From: Microbacterium galbinum
Lineage (GTDB): Bacteria; Actinomycetota; Actinomycetes; Actinomycetales; Microbacteriaceae
NCBI RefSeq assembly: GCF_023091225.1
Contig: NZ_JAHWXM010000001.1
Span: forward strand, 124,001 to 188,000
Direction: 5' to 3'
DNA length: 64,000 nt
How positions within the stretch are numbered: position 1 is the stretch's first letter; each line of letters opens with the position of its first letter. A model generated the notes under the pieces. That model was given only the letters and a program-made list of their open reading frames with translations, was not told the origin of the DNA and made no database searches. Position numbers and translations under genes: made by a program. Below, in pieces: positions 46,896-55,137 of this stretch.

Positions 46896-48577
46896 GAGGG
46901 CGCGGCGGGGTAGGGTGGGGAGTGGTGCGCAGCGCCCGCATGATGGGCGCGGCGGGGAGTTGCGGCATCCGCCGTCTCGACCAGATGCTCGACCTCCACC
47001 GAGTTCGCGAGCGCGCCCGCCGTCTCGATCACCGTCTGGTCGTAGCGGGTCAGTCGTGCTCGGTGCTGCTGCAGGTGCTCGTCCCAGCTGCCGACACCGA
47101 AGGCCTCGACCCAGCCGCCGTCCTCGCGGTCCTGGTAGAGCGCCCAGGTGCGCGCGCCCGTGCGCCGCCGGCTATGCTCGACGAGGCGCATCTGAGCGCG
47201 GAAGGCATCGACGTTCTCGGGCGCGACGTCGTAGCGCACGAGAACGAGGGTGGGGCTCGTGCCATCGACGTCCACGGAGGCTTCGGCGAGAGGGAGCGCG
47301 AACGTCTCTCGCTTCTTGTCGGCGGTCTCGAGCAGCGGCCAGAAGAGCTGCGAGGCCGCGACCAGCAGCGTGACCACGCCCGCGGCGGCGGTCACCGCGG
47401 TGGCACCGACCCAGCCGGCGACCACACCGCTGAGAAGCCCGCCCGCCGCCATCGAGCCGTACAGCACCATCTGGTACACCGAGAGGCCCCGCGCCCGCAC
47501 CCACACCGGCAGGAAAGATTGCACCGCGCCGTTCAGCGTTGCGACGACGCCGATCCACGCGGCACCGGCGAGGGCGAGAAGGGGCAGGGCGAGCACGATC
47601 GTCGGCGAGAGGGCGACGCCGATGGTGGCCGCGCCGAAGAGGACGGATGCCGCGAGCACCGTGCGGTTGGCTCCCCACGAACGGAACACGGGCATGAGGA
47701 AGGCCGCGCCGATCGATCCGACGCCGATCCCCGCCAGCAGCAGTCCGTAGCCGGCGGAGTCGAGCCCCAGCCGCTCGGTCGCGATGAGGGGGAGGAGCGC
47801 GTAGAGAACGCTGCCGGGCACGACGAACGCCCCGAGCCGCACGTACATGCGTCGTACGACGGCGGCGCGGGTGACGTAGCGGACTCCCGCGCGTGCCGCA
47901 TCGACGAACCGCTCGGCCTGTCGCGCATCCGGACGGTAGGTGCGCCAGGTGACGAGCACGACGAGGAACGCGGCGAACGAGAGGAGGTTCATGCCGAACA
48001 CGAAGGCGACGCCGAAACCCGACAGCAGTACTCCGGCGATCGCGGGACCGATCGCGCGGGCGATGTTGACCGAGACCGCGCTCAGCGACGCCGCCATCGG
48101 CACCAGCCGCACCGGCACGATCTCGGTCGCAAGGGCTTGGTACGCCGGCAACTGCACCGCGGTCGCCCCGCCGAGCAGGAGGGTGATGATCAGCAGCAGG
48201 TACGGCGTCATCTCGCCGGTCGCGGTGAGAGTCACCAGAGCAGCGCTCAGGAGGACCTGCAGCGTCTGCATCCAGATGAGCAGCGATCGGCGGTTCAGGA
48301 ACTCCCCGAGCACCCCGGCCGGGATGCCGAGCAGCAGCACGGGCGCGGCGGATGCCGTCTGGATCAGGGCGATGAGCAGAGGATGCGTGTGCTGCTCGAC
48401 CATGAACCACTGCGCACCGACGGTCTGCATCCAGGTGCCGATGTTGCTGACGAGCGCGGTGATCCAGAGTGCGCGGAAGATCGGGACGGCGAGCGGCGCC
48501 CAGATGCGGTCGTGCGCAGGATCGTTCGGGACGGGGCGGTCACCCGTCGCGGGCTTCGGTTCGGGCGGGCGGTCCAT
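46892..48577 (-). CDS. MFS transporter (MFS_3/EntS-like) with C-terminal ABM-like domain
   Basis: A 561-residue protein: 12 helices of the EntS-type MFS_3 family (WITALVSNIGTWMQTVGAQW, LLLGIPAGVLGEFLNRR, YGLLLAGIGVGSIG), then about 110 cytoplasmic residues resembling a small ferredoxin-like ABM/monooxygenase domain (LVLVRYDVAPENVDAFRAQM, ALYQDREDGGWVEAFGVGSW). This C-terminal extension is typical of the family, but its role is not settled. ATG 48577 follows the oxidoreductase stop by ten bases. Confidence 0.85.
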   Translation of the reverse strand: MDRPPEPKPATGDRPVPNDPAHDRIWAPLAVPIFRALWITALVSNIGTWMQTVGAQWFMVEQHTHPLLIALIQTASAAPVLLLGIPAGVLGEFLNRRSLLIWMQTLQVLLSAALVTLTATGEMTPYLLLIITLLLGGATAVQLPAYQALATEIVPVRLVPMAASLSAVSVNIARAIGPAIAGVLLSGFGVAFVFGMNLLSFAAFLVVLVTWRTYRPDARQAERFVDAARAGVRYVTRAAVVRRMYVRLGAFVVPGSVLYALLPLIATERLGLDSAGYGLLLAGIGVGSIGAAFLMPVFRSWGANRTVLAASVLFGAATIGVALSPTIVLALPLLALAGAAWIGVVATLNGAVQSFLPVWVRARGLSVYQMVLYGSMAAGGLLSGVVAGWVGATAVTAAAGVVTLLVAASQLFWPLLETADKKRETFALPLAEASVDVDGTSPTLVLVRYDVAPENVDAFRAQMRLVEHSRRRTGARTWALYQDREDGGWVEAFGVGSWDEHLQQHRARLTRYDQTVIETAGALANSVEVEHLVETADAATPRRAHHAGAAHHSPPYPAAPS

Positions 48578-48587
48578 GCGCGTGCCG

Positions 48588-49580
48588 TCAGAGTCGCTCG
48601 GCGGTCGCGTCGAGCACGACCTTGCCGACGGTCGTCCCGCTCTCCAGCAGCGCATGCGCACGGCCGGCCTCGGCGAGCGGGAAGACGGCATCCACGGCGC
48701 CGCGGATCGCACCGCTGTCGACGAGCGGGAGGACGTCGCGGATGACACCGGAGACGATCGCGGCCTTCTGCGCGGCCGGGCGTGCGCGCAGGAGCGTGGC
48801 CGAGACGCTCGCCCGGCGCGACATCAGCTCCCACAGGTCGAGCGTCGTCGGCCCGGTCGTCCCTCCGATGATCACGAGGTGGCCGTCGAGGGCGAGGCTC
48901 TCGATGTTGCGCTCGAGGTACGGAGCGCCGACGATGTCGAGGATGGCGTCGGCGCCGCGTCCGTGCGTGGCGGCGAGCGTGGCCGCGGCGAAATCCTCAT
49001 CGCGGTAATTGATGGCCACGTCTGCGCCGAACGTGCGGGCCGCCGCCGCCTTCGCGTCGCTGCCCGCCGTGGCGATGACTCTGGCGCCGATCGCCTTCGC
49101 CCACTGCACCGCGAACGAGCCGATCCCGCCCGCTCCGCCGTGCACGAGCACGGTCTGCCCGGCGGTGAGACCGGCGATCATGCCGAGATTGGAATACACC
49201 GTGCAGGCAACCTCGGGGAGACCCGCTGCCTCGACCATCGTGAGGGAGCGCGGCTTCGGCATGACCTGCGTCGCCGGCACGACGACCTCCTCGGCGTAGC
49301 CTCCCCCGGCGAGCAGGGCGCACACCTCGTCGCCGATGCTCCAGCCGTCGACATCCGCACCCACCGCGTCGATCACGCCGGCGCACTCGAGGCCGGGGCC
49401 TTCCGGTGCCCCCGGAGGGACCGGATAGTGGCCCCGGCGCTCGAGCAGGTCGGCGTTGTTGATCCCCGCCGCATGCACGCGGATGCGCACCTCGTGGGCG
49501 GCCGGTTCGGGCCGCGCGATCGGCACCAGACGCAGCACCTCGGGCGGGCCCGGGTGCGTGAAACGGATGGCGGAGGTCAT
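48588..49580 (-). CDS. Zinc-independent quinone oxidoreductase (MDR family)
   Basis: A 330-residue NADPH:quinone oxidoreductase-like enzyme. It has GINNADLLERRGHYPVPPG near the N-terminus, the NADPH-binding VLVHGGAGGIGSFAVQWAK and GTDA-like tail segments GHLVIIGGTTG. The zinc ligands of alcohol dehydrogenases are absent. First gene of an operon with an MFS and a FUSC exporter, which suggests handling of a quinone or enone compound by reduction and efflux; this is inference. Confidence 0.88.
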   Translation of the reverse strand: MTSAIRFTHPGPPEVLRLVPIARPEPAAHEVRIRVHAAGINNADLLERRGHYPVPPGAPEGPGLECAGVIDAVGADVDGWSIGDEVCALLAGGGYAEEVVVPATQVMPKPRSLTMVEAAGLPEVACTVYSNLGMIAGLTAGQTVLVHGGAGGIGSFAVQWAKAIGARVIATAGSDAKAAAARTFGADVAINYRDEDFAAATLAATHGRGADAILDIVGAPYLERNIESLALDGHLVIIGGTTGPTTLDLWELMSRRASVSATLLRARPAAQKAAIVSGVIRDVLPLVDSGAIRGAVDAVFPLAEAGRAHALLESGTTVGKVVLDATAERL

Positions 49581-49618
49581 GGGATGCCTTCTCTCGGATC
49601 GGGTGCGAGCGGGAACGC

Positions 49619-50179
49619 TCAGGCGGCGGCCGTGGCCGGGTTGCTCTTCGCGTACGCGATGATGCTCTGCGCGTAGTGCGGGGTCTCGAGCTCGCAGTGC
49701 TGACCGGAGGCCTTCTGGCGTGCCGCGGCGGCCTCTTCGAACGTCGCGCCGCTGGCCGTGATGAACTCGAGGAACTCCTCGGTCGGGTGCGAGGTGACGG
49801 TGTTGACGTAGCGCAGCTGGTCGCCCTCCAGCTGCTCCATGCCCAGCTCCCAGATCACCTGCGTGGTGGTCCAACCGGTCGGGGTGAGGATGTCGGAGAT
49901 CGACACCATCTTGCAGTAGTGCTTGCTCGCGACCTCGTAGCGGTACTGCTGGATCACGAGGCCGGTGCCGATGACCTCGACGTTGATCGACATGGGCGTG
50001 CCGTCGTCGTCGACCGTGTAGCCGGCCGCCTTGTGGTCGCCGGGCGCGCAGCGCTGGTACTCGTGGGTGGGCAGGTTCTTGAGCCAGGACTCGATGTCGA
50101 CGTCGTCGAAGTTGCCGGTCACATCGGAGGTGACGACGGCGTGGGAGAGCACCAGGTCGGAGCGGACGGTGACAGCCAT
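49619..50179 (-). CDS. Unrecognised 186-residue protein
   Basis: A soluble protein starting MAVTVRSDLVLSHAVVTSDV with a mostly beta, then helical, composition, and two cysteines in the middle region (QRCAPGDHKAAGY, SKHYCKMVS) plus one near the end. ATG 50179 has AAGGAT upstream. It lies 38 bases before the quinone oxidoreductase and may belong to that operon. I cannot assign a family. Confidence 0.6.
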   Translation of the reverse strand: MAVTVRSDLVLSHAVVTSDVTGNFDDVDIESWLKNLPTHEYQRCAPGDHKAAGYTVDDDGTPMSINVEVIGTGLVIQQYRYEVASKHYCKMVSISDILTPTGWTTTQVIWELGMEQLEGDQLRYVNTVTSHPTEEFLEFITASGATFEEAAAARQKASGQHCELETPHYAQSIIAYAKSNPATAAA

Positions 50180-50326
50180 GAGGGGATCCTTCGTTCGTGC
50201 CGGGTGGAGGGGAGAGCCACGCAGGATTCCCGGTGTCGTCCTTGCGTTCCTCCATCTCCCCACATCGCCCGGCACGGGGCATCCGACGAAGGACGGGGAC
50301 TGCTTCGTCGGCTGTCGAGGCCCGCG

Positions 50327-51442
50327 TCAGACGGTCTCGGACCGCTTCTTGCGGAAGGGGCGAGCAGGCGTGTGCGGTCCGTCCCACACGGTGATGATTC
50401 CCCAGGCGACCGCGGCGAGCGGTACCGAGAGCACGGCGCCGACGATGCCGCCGAGGATCGTGCCCGCGGTCAGGGCCAGCAGGATGACGAGGGCATGCAG
50501 CTTGAGCGACCGCGCCATGACGACCGGCTGCAGGAAGTTGCCTTCGAGCTGGTTGACGAGCACCACGATGCCGACCACGATCAGCGCCGCCACCGGGCCG
50601 TGCGTCACGAGGGCCACGAGAGCGGCGAGGATGCCGGCGGCCGTCGCGCCGACCAGGGGGATGAAGGCGGTGAGGAAGACGATCACGGCGAGCGGGATCG
50701 CGAGCGGGATCTGCAGGATCGCGAGGCCGATGCCGATACCCAGCGCGTCGGCCGCGGCGACGATCGACGTGCCGCGGATGTAGCCGCCGAACACGTCGAC
50801 GGTCTTGTCACCGATCCGGCGCGCCCGCTCGTAGCTCTCGCCGGTGAAGGGGCGCAGCAGGAACTCCCAGATGCGGGGGCCGTCCTTGAGGAAGAAGAAC
50901 AGCACGACGATCATCAGCGCGAGGCCGGTGAAGAAGCTCGCGGTGGCCGAGACACCGGCCAGGGCGCCCTGACCGAACGAGGCGCTCGTGAGGAAGTCCT
51001 GCGCGTTGGCCCAGACATCGTCGAGGTCGATGGCCCCGAAGTCGAACGGGAGGGTGCCGAGCCAGTCGGTGACCTGTGCGATGCCGTCGGTGGCGGAGTC
51101 GACGAGGTCGTCCCACTGCGATCGCACGGTCAGCACGATCACCCAGACGACGCCGCCGAGCACGGCGAGGATGCCGATCAAGGCGATCCAGGTGGCGAGG
51201 ATCGACGGCATCCCGCGACGGCGCATCAGGGCGACGAGCGGATGGATCGCACTCGCGAGGATCAGCGCGATCGTCACGGGGATGAAGACGAGAGAGAGCT
51301 GCGTGATCACGAGCACGCCGACGGCGACGAGAGCGAGCACGATCAGGGTCTGCAGGCTGCGGGTCGCGACGACACCGAACCCTCGGGACCAGAGCCCCGG
51401 CTCGGCGGGCTTCGGCATCTCCGGTCGTCGGAACAGTCCCAT
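50327..51442 (-). CDS. AI-2E-family transporter (PerM/YdiK-like permease)
   Basis: A 371-residue membrane protein with the family arrangement: N-terminal helices (TLIVLALVAVGVLVI, LVFIPVTIALILASAI), a cytoplasmic or periplasmic middle part, and the conserved IPLVGATAAGILAALVAL and EGNFLQPVVMARSLKLHALVILLAL regions. Members include autoinducer-2 exporters and sodium/proton antiporters; the substrate is not predictable. GGGAGGAAACC precedes ATG 51442. Confidence 0.87.
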   Translation of the reverse strand: MGLFRRPEMPKPAEPGLWSRGFGVVATRSLQTLIVLALVAVGVLVITQLSLVFIPVTIALILASAIHPLVALMRRRGMPSILATWIALIGILAVLGGVVWVIVLTVRSQWDDLVDSATDGIAQVTDWLGTLPFDFGAIDLDDVWANAQDFLTSASFGQGALAGVSATASFFTGLALMIVVLFFFLKDGPRIWEFLLRPFTGESYERARRIGDKTVDVFGGYIRGTSIVAAADALGIGIGLAILQIPLAIPLAVIVFLTAFIPLVGATAAGILAALVALVTHGPVAALIVVGIVVLVNQLEGNFLQPVVMARSLKLHALVILLALTAGTILGGIVGAVLSVPLAAVAWGIITVWDGPHTPARPFRKKRSETV

Positions 51443-51527
51443 CGGTTTCCTCCCGTTCGCCGGCGCTCGCGCACCGTGAGTGTCCAACCTAGCAACCGCC
51501 CCTGACGCTCTGTGGCAGGTTGGAGGG

Positions 51528-52349
51528 ATGAACACCTTTCCCGCTCACGAGACGAGGCCGGTTCGACGCACCCTGCTCGTCGGATTCGGCAAGCTCGGCG
51601 CCCGGCTGGCCCCCTCGTTGATCGCGGACGGGAGCGAGGTGTTCGCGCTTCGCCGCTCGGCATCCGACCTGCCCGCCGGCGTGATCGGTATCGAGGCAGA
51701 CGTCGCATCGCCGTTGCCCGTCGAGCTTCCGGCGATCGATTCGCTGGTCGTCACCCTTCCGCCGGGAGAGGGGGTCGACGCGTACCGCGTAGCGCTCGGC
51801 CATATCGTCCGTGCGCTGCCGGCGATCCCGGAGCGCACGGTGTTCGTGTCCTCGACGGGCGTCTTCGCGGGCGAGGAGCCCGACCGTGTGCTGACGGAGC
51901 GCACGCTGCCGCACCCGCAGACCGAGCGCTCGAAGGCGATCCGCGATGGAGAGCTCGCCGCGCAGGAGCTGTTGTCTGCGGTCGTGCTCCGCCCTGCGGG
52001 CATCTACGGCCCGGGCAGGGACTTCTTGATCCGCCGCGTGCGGGATCACGCGGAGGTGGACTATCGGCGCTGGACCAACCGCATCCATGAGAGCGATCTC
52101 GTCCGCACGATCGACACGCTTCTGCGCATGGCCTCTCCACCCGTGCTCCTGCACGCCGTCGACGAAGAGCCGGTCCGGCTCGGCGAGGTCGTGACCTACA
52201 TCGCCGATCTACTCGGTGTGGAGCCGCCGCCGGATGCCGGGGCTCACCGCGATTCGGGCCATGTGTTGGACGGTGCACTCCTTCGCAGGGTCGTCGGGCC
52301 GCTCGAGTTCCCGTCGTTCCGATCCGGGTACGACGCTATGCACGGGTGA
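51528..52349 (+). CDS. NAD-dependent epimerase-like protein
   Basis: A 273-residue Rossmann protein with the N-terminal nucleotide-binding GFGKLGARLA, the segment TVFVSSTGVFAG with a Ser/Thr catalytic position, and RPAGIYGPGR. Related to the SDR-like YeeZ proteins, in which the YxxxK pair is not conserved; none is seen here (Tyr/Lys missing), so redox activity is uncertain. TGGAGGG precedes ATG 51528. It overlaps the end of the BLUF gene head-on by 14 bases. Confidence 0.8.
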   Translation: MNTFPAHETRPVRRTLLVGFGKLGARLAPSLIADGSEVFALRRSASDLPAGVIGIEADVASPLPVELPAIDSLVVTLPPGEGVDAYRVALGHIVRALPAIPERTVFVSSTGVFAGEEPDRVLTERTLPHPQTERSKAIRDGELAAQELLSAVVLRPAGIYGPGRDFLIRRVRDHAEVDYRRWTNRIHESDLVRTIDTLLRMASPPVLLHAVDEEPVRLGEVVTYIADLLGVEPPPDAGAHRDSGHVLDGALLRRVVGPLEFPSFRSGYDAMHG

Positions 52350-52785
52350 CGGAGGGGACGGACCGCACGCGGAACCACAGCGTCAACTCGGCCAGCGCCC
52401 GCCGAGCGGTCTCGGCATCCGCTCCCTCGTCGAGGTCGTCGAACGAATCCCGGTACCCCTCGGGGATGCCGCCGGAGAAATCGCGGAGGGGCCGGTAACC
52501 CATGGTCCAGTCGCTGAAGCGACGCTCCGCGATCCCGTCGCGCAGAAGGATCCGGAGGTCGTGGTGGCGATGGTCGCGACGGATCGTCTCGACGAGAAGA
52601 TCGACGACGTCGGGCGCCCCCTCGAGGATCTGGATGAACCGCCCGTCGCGGTAGAGGAGCATGCCGGTGACACCTCTCTGCGTGTTCAGGCGTCGGCAGG
52701 TCGTGAGGAGGTCTTCGAGAGCGGAGCTGCGGAACGGCTGCGACGCGGTGCTCGTGTAGACGACGGAGATCAGGTCGGCGCTCAT
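52336..52785 (-). CDS. BLUF-domain blue-light photoreceptor
   Basis: A 149-residue protein made of a BLUF domain plus a short helical cap. The flavin site is complete: Y10, N34, Q52, W93 and M95, with spacings 24, 18, 41 and 2 identical to the classic AppA set (Y21, N45, Q63, W104, M106). BLUF senses blue light by hydrogen-bond switching around FAD. There is no effector domain, so the signal must pass to a partner protein. Start overlaps the upstream 96-residue gene by ATGA. Confidence 0.93.
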   Translation of the reverse strand: MSADLISVVYTSTASQPFRSSALEDLLTTCRRLNTQRGVTGMLLYRDGRFIQILEGAPDVVDLLVETIRRDHRHHDLRILLRDGIAERRFSDWTMGYRPLRDFSGGIPEGYRDSFDDLDEGADAETARRALAELTLWFRVRSVPSVTRA

Positions 52786-53072
52786 CTGTCACCTCCGACG
52801 AGTTCGTCGCCCGCGGTGGACAGGGGCGTGCTCGGCGTCGACGAGGCGGTGACGGCATCCGTCGCCTCGTGGAGCGACGCGAACGCGCCGATCTCCCGCG
52901 ATCGCGCATCGAAAGCGGCGTACTGCCCGTCCGCCCGCCGGTCGACGTAACCGAGGAAGTCCCCACCGCGGCTGCCGACATGGAATCCGTCTTCGACGCA
53001 CGCCCAGAGGACGTCGTCGGGGTGCTGATCAGGATCGTTCACAACGTGAACGTTAGGGCGTGCCGCCGACAT
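52782..53072 (-). CDS. Small hypothetical protein coupled to BLUF
   Basis: A 96-residue protein beginning MSAARPNVHVVNDPDQHPDD; it has the folded core VLWACVEDGFHVGSRGGDFLGYVDRRADGQYAAFDARSREIGAFASLHEATDAV (first segment VLWACVEDGFHVGSRGGD) and a disordered Ser/Thr-rich tail. AAGGGGGAAG precedes ATG 53072. The stop overlaps the BLUF start (ATGA), making it a candidate signalling partner. No known family recognised. Confidence 0.65.
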   Translation of the reverse strand: MSAARPNVHVVNDPDQHPDDVLWACVEDGFHVGSRGGDFLGYVDRRADGQYAAFDARSREIGAFASLHEATDAVTASSTPSTPLSTAGDELVGGDR

Positions 53073-53127
53073 CGTCTTCCCCCTTGCGCTCAGCACGCCC
53101 CGTACGGCAGGCAGAGTCGAAGCCCTC

Positions 53128-53292
53128 CTATGCTCCGCCGTCCGCGTCCGCGTCCGCCTCATCCTCGGGGGATGTGCCTTCCGGAGCGTCGGTGGTGAAG
53201 TCCGCGTCGGTGATGTTCCCTGCGGCGATGTCGGAATCCGGGCCGTCGTAGGTGCGCGGGTCGTCGGTCTCGGGCGAATCGGGGGTGCTCAT
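53128..53292 (-). CDS. Small acidic disordered protein upstream of BLUF cluster
   Basis: A 54-residue protein starting MSTPDSPETDDPRTYDGPDS and ending EDEADADADGGA. ATG 53292 has a very good ribosome binding site (AGGAGATC), which is the main reason to call it. It resembles the acidic peptide at 31720-31893 in size and composition. It is read in the same direction as the 96-residue gene and BLUF, 55 bases upstream. Confidence 0.6.
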   Translation of the reverse strand: MSTPDSPETDDPRTYDGPDSDIAAGNITDADFTTDAPEGTSPEDEADADADGGA

Positions 53293-53428
53293 CTGATCTC
53301 CTGTCTCGAGTGCGGGAGATCATCGTCCCGCCCGACGGTGTGACGGTCGAGATCGTTGACTTCGGGTCGTCGTTCGTGCTCGTCGCCGCACGACATCGCT
53401 CACGGCATCCGAACGACGACCCGCAGCG

Positions 53429-54784
53429 TCAGCGCTCGAACGACCCGGTGGATGCCTTCAGATCGGCGACGGTCGTCGCGCTCATCCGGCGCCCACGAGT
53501 CTCGCCGCCGAAGAAGACCGCGATCGCTCCCACGACGCAGGCCGCGACGATGAACAGCGAGACCGCCCAGGTCGCACCGCCGGTCGCCGCGACGAGGGCC
53601 ACGGCGATCAGCGGTGTCGTGCCCGCGCTGACGGCACCGGCAAGTTCCCGCGAGAACGCGAGGCCCGTGAACCGAGCGCCGCCGGTGAAGAGCTCGGCGA
53701 AGTAGGCCGCCTGGGGGCCGAACATCGCGCCCACCCCGAGGCCCAGGCTCAGCACGATCGCCACGACGACCAGTGCCGGTGCCTCCCCGCCGCCGATGAG
53801 CCAGAAGTACGGGAACGCGAAGATCCCTGAGAAGACGATGCCGAACAGGATCACCGGACGTCGGCCGATCCGGTCGGAAAGGGCGCCGAACACGGGCAGC
53901 AGCACCATCGTCACGGCCGTGCCGATCGTCGTGGCGATGGGGCCGACGGATGCCGACAGCTGCAGGTTTCCGACCAGGTACGCGGTGATGAAGGCGAGGT
54001 TGATCGACGAGACGACGTTCTGGGGCAGTTGAGCGAGGAAGAGGGTGAGCATGCCGGTCTTCTCCTGCGCGAAGACGGTCCTCACCGGGGAGACGGGGGC
54101 GTGCTCGTCCGACTGCATCGCGACGAATGCGGGGCTCTCGGCGAGGCGGAGACGGATGATCAACGCCACGATCACGACGACGGCGCTGAGCAGAAACGGG
54201 ATGCGCCAGCCCCAGGCGAGGAACTGATCCTCGGGCAGCTGGGTGACGACGGCGAAGACACCCGAAGCCATCAGCAGACCGAGGTAGACGCCGGCCGACG
54301 GCCAGGCGCCGTGCAGGCCGCGGCGTCGCGGGTCGGCGTGCTCGACCGAGAAGATGGCCGCCCCGCCGAACTCGGCTCCGGCACCGATGCCCTGCACGAG
54401 GCGGAGGACGATCAGCATGATCGGTGCCCAGATGCCGATCTGCTCGTAGGAGGGGGTGAGCCCCATCAGGAACGTCGCGACGCCCATGATCAGCAGTGTC
54501 AGCACGAGCACGCGCTTGCGGCCGAGGGTGTCGCCCATTCGGCCGAAGATGAGACCGCCCAGGGGACGGATGAGGTAACCGACAGCGAAGGTCGCGAAGG
54601 CGGCGAGCGTGGCCACGACGGGGTCGGAATTCACGAAGATGATCCGGTTGAAGACCAGCGCTGCGGCCGTGCCGTACAGGTAGAAGTCGTACCACTCGAG
54701 GGCCGAGCCGACGAGGGCTGCGGCGCCGACGCCGAGCATCGAGTTCTTCTTCGTGGGGGTGGTGGGGGAATCCGTGCGAGACAT
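53429..54784 (-). CDS. MFS transporter, metabolite:H+ symporter (MHS) family
   Basis: A 451-residue, 12-helix symporter of the ShiA/ProP/KgtP group: LVGSALEWYDFYLYGTAAAL at the first helix, GGLIFGRMGDTLGRKRVLVL and RLVQGIGAGAEFGGA in helices 2-5. Members import shikimate, proline/betaine, citrate or oxoglutarate with protons. Substrate unknown. AAGGAC stands ahead of ATG 54784. Confidence 0.88.
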   Translation of the reverse strand: MSRTDSPTTPTKKNSMLGVGAAALVGSALEWYDFYLYGTAAALVFNRIIFVNSDPVVATLAAFATFAVGYLIRPLGGLIFGRMGDTLGRKRVLVLTLLIMGVATFLMGLTPSYEQIGIWAPIMLIVLRLVQGIGAGAEFGGAAIFSVEHADPRRRGLHGAWPSAGVYLGLLMASGVFAVVTQLPEDQFLAWGWRIPFLLSAVVVIVALIIRLRLAESPAFVAMQSDEHAPVSPVRTVFAQEKTGMLTLFLAQLPQNVVSSINLAFITAYLVGNLQLSASVGPIATTIGTAVTMVLLPVFGALSDRIGRRPVILFGIVFSGIFAFPYFWLIGGGEAPALVVVAIVLSLGLGVGAMFGPQAAYFAELFTGGARFTGLAFSRELAGAVSAGTTPLIAVALVAATGGATWAVSLFIVAACVVGAIAVFFGGETRGRRMSATTVADLKASTGSFER

Positions 54785-54827
54785 CGTCGTCCTTCGTGTC
54801 GTTGCCAGAGGGGGAGAGGGGTGGTCG

Positions 54828-55031
54828 TCATCGACTCAACGGAGATGGCACCTCCTTCCTGCGGCGCCGACCGCTCAGCCCGAGAAGGGCGATGACGTTC
54901 GGGAGCGGGCAGAGGAGTGAGACGGCGAGGTATCCGGTCCGGGGGACCCGCATCGACGATAGCGCCGCCGAGTGGCGTGGTCCGACCGGGGCGTGAGAGA
55001 TCCGTAGCGGGGGGAGCGGCTCGGCGTTCAT
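54828..55031 (-). CDS. Doubtful 67-residue ORF upstream of MHS symporter
   Basis: The frame begins at ATG 55031 with AGGAT eleven bases ahead, and lies 40 bases downstream of a -10 box; it has a hydrophobic stretch (AVSLLCPLPNVIALLGL) followed by RRRRK. It could be a leader peptide of the symporter gene. Codon quality is indifferent, and it may be chance. Confidence 0.25.
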   Translation of the reverse strand: MNAEPLPPLRISHAPVGPRHSAALSSMRVPRTGYLAVSLLCPLPNVIALLGLSGRRRRKEVPSPLSR

Positions 55032-55070
55032 GGCAGATCCTGCATCGTTGCGAGGGGCATGGTGAGCCAA

Positions 55071-55089
55071 ATCCTACAGGAAACAGGAT
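55071..55089 (-). promoter_or_regulatory. -10 box (TAGGAT) with imperfect inverted repeat, MHS promoter region
   Basis: On the minus strand TAGGAT (55076-55071) lies 287 bases before the MHS start and 40 before the doubtful ORF. It is one arm of ATCCT-N9-AGGAT at 55071-55089, a layout an operator for a dimeric repressor might take. Confidence 0.35.
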
Positions 55090-55124
55090 CTATGCAGACT
55101 CTTTCGCGAGGATCGTTCCGTCGC

Positions 55125-55130
55125 TATCGT
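55125..55130 (+). promoter_or_regulatory. -10 box (TATCGT) of esterase gene, leaderless arrangement
   Basis: TATCGT, seven bases (GGCGACG), then ATG 55138. No ribosome binding site is present. Confidence 0.45.
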
Positions 55131-55137
55131 GGCGACG

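Larger units (their letters stand above)
54785..55137. other. 353-base region without a well-supported gene
   Basis: Between the MHS symporter and the esterase gene. It holds a minus-strand -10 box (55071-55076) and an imperfect inverted repeat, a weak minus-strand ORF (54828-55031), and the plus-strand -10 box at 55125. No RNA gene or mobile element was seen. Confidence 0.6.
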
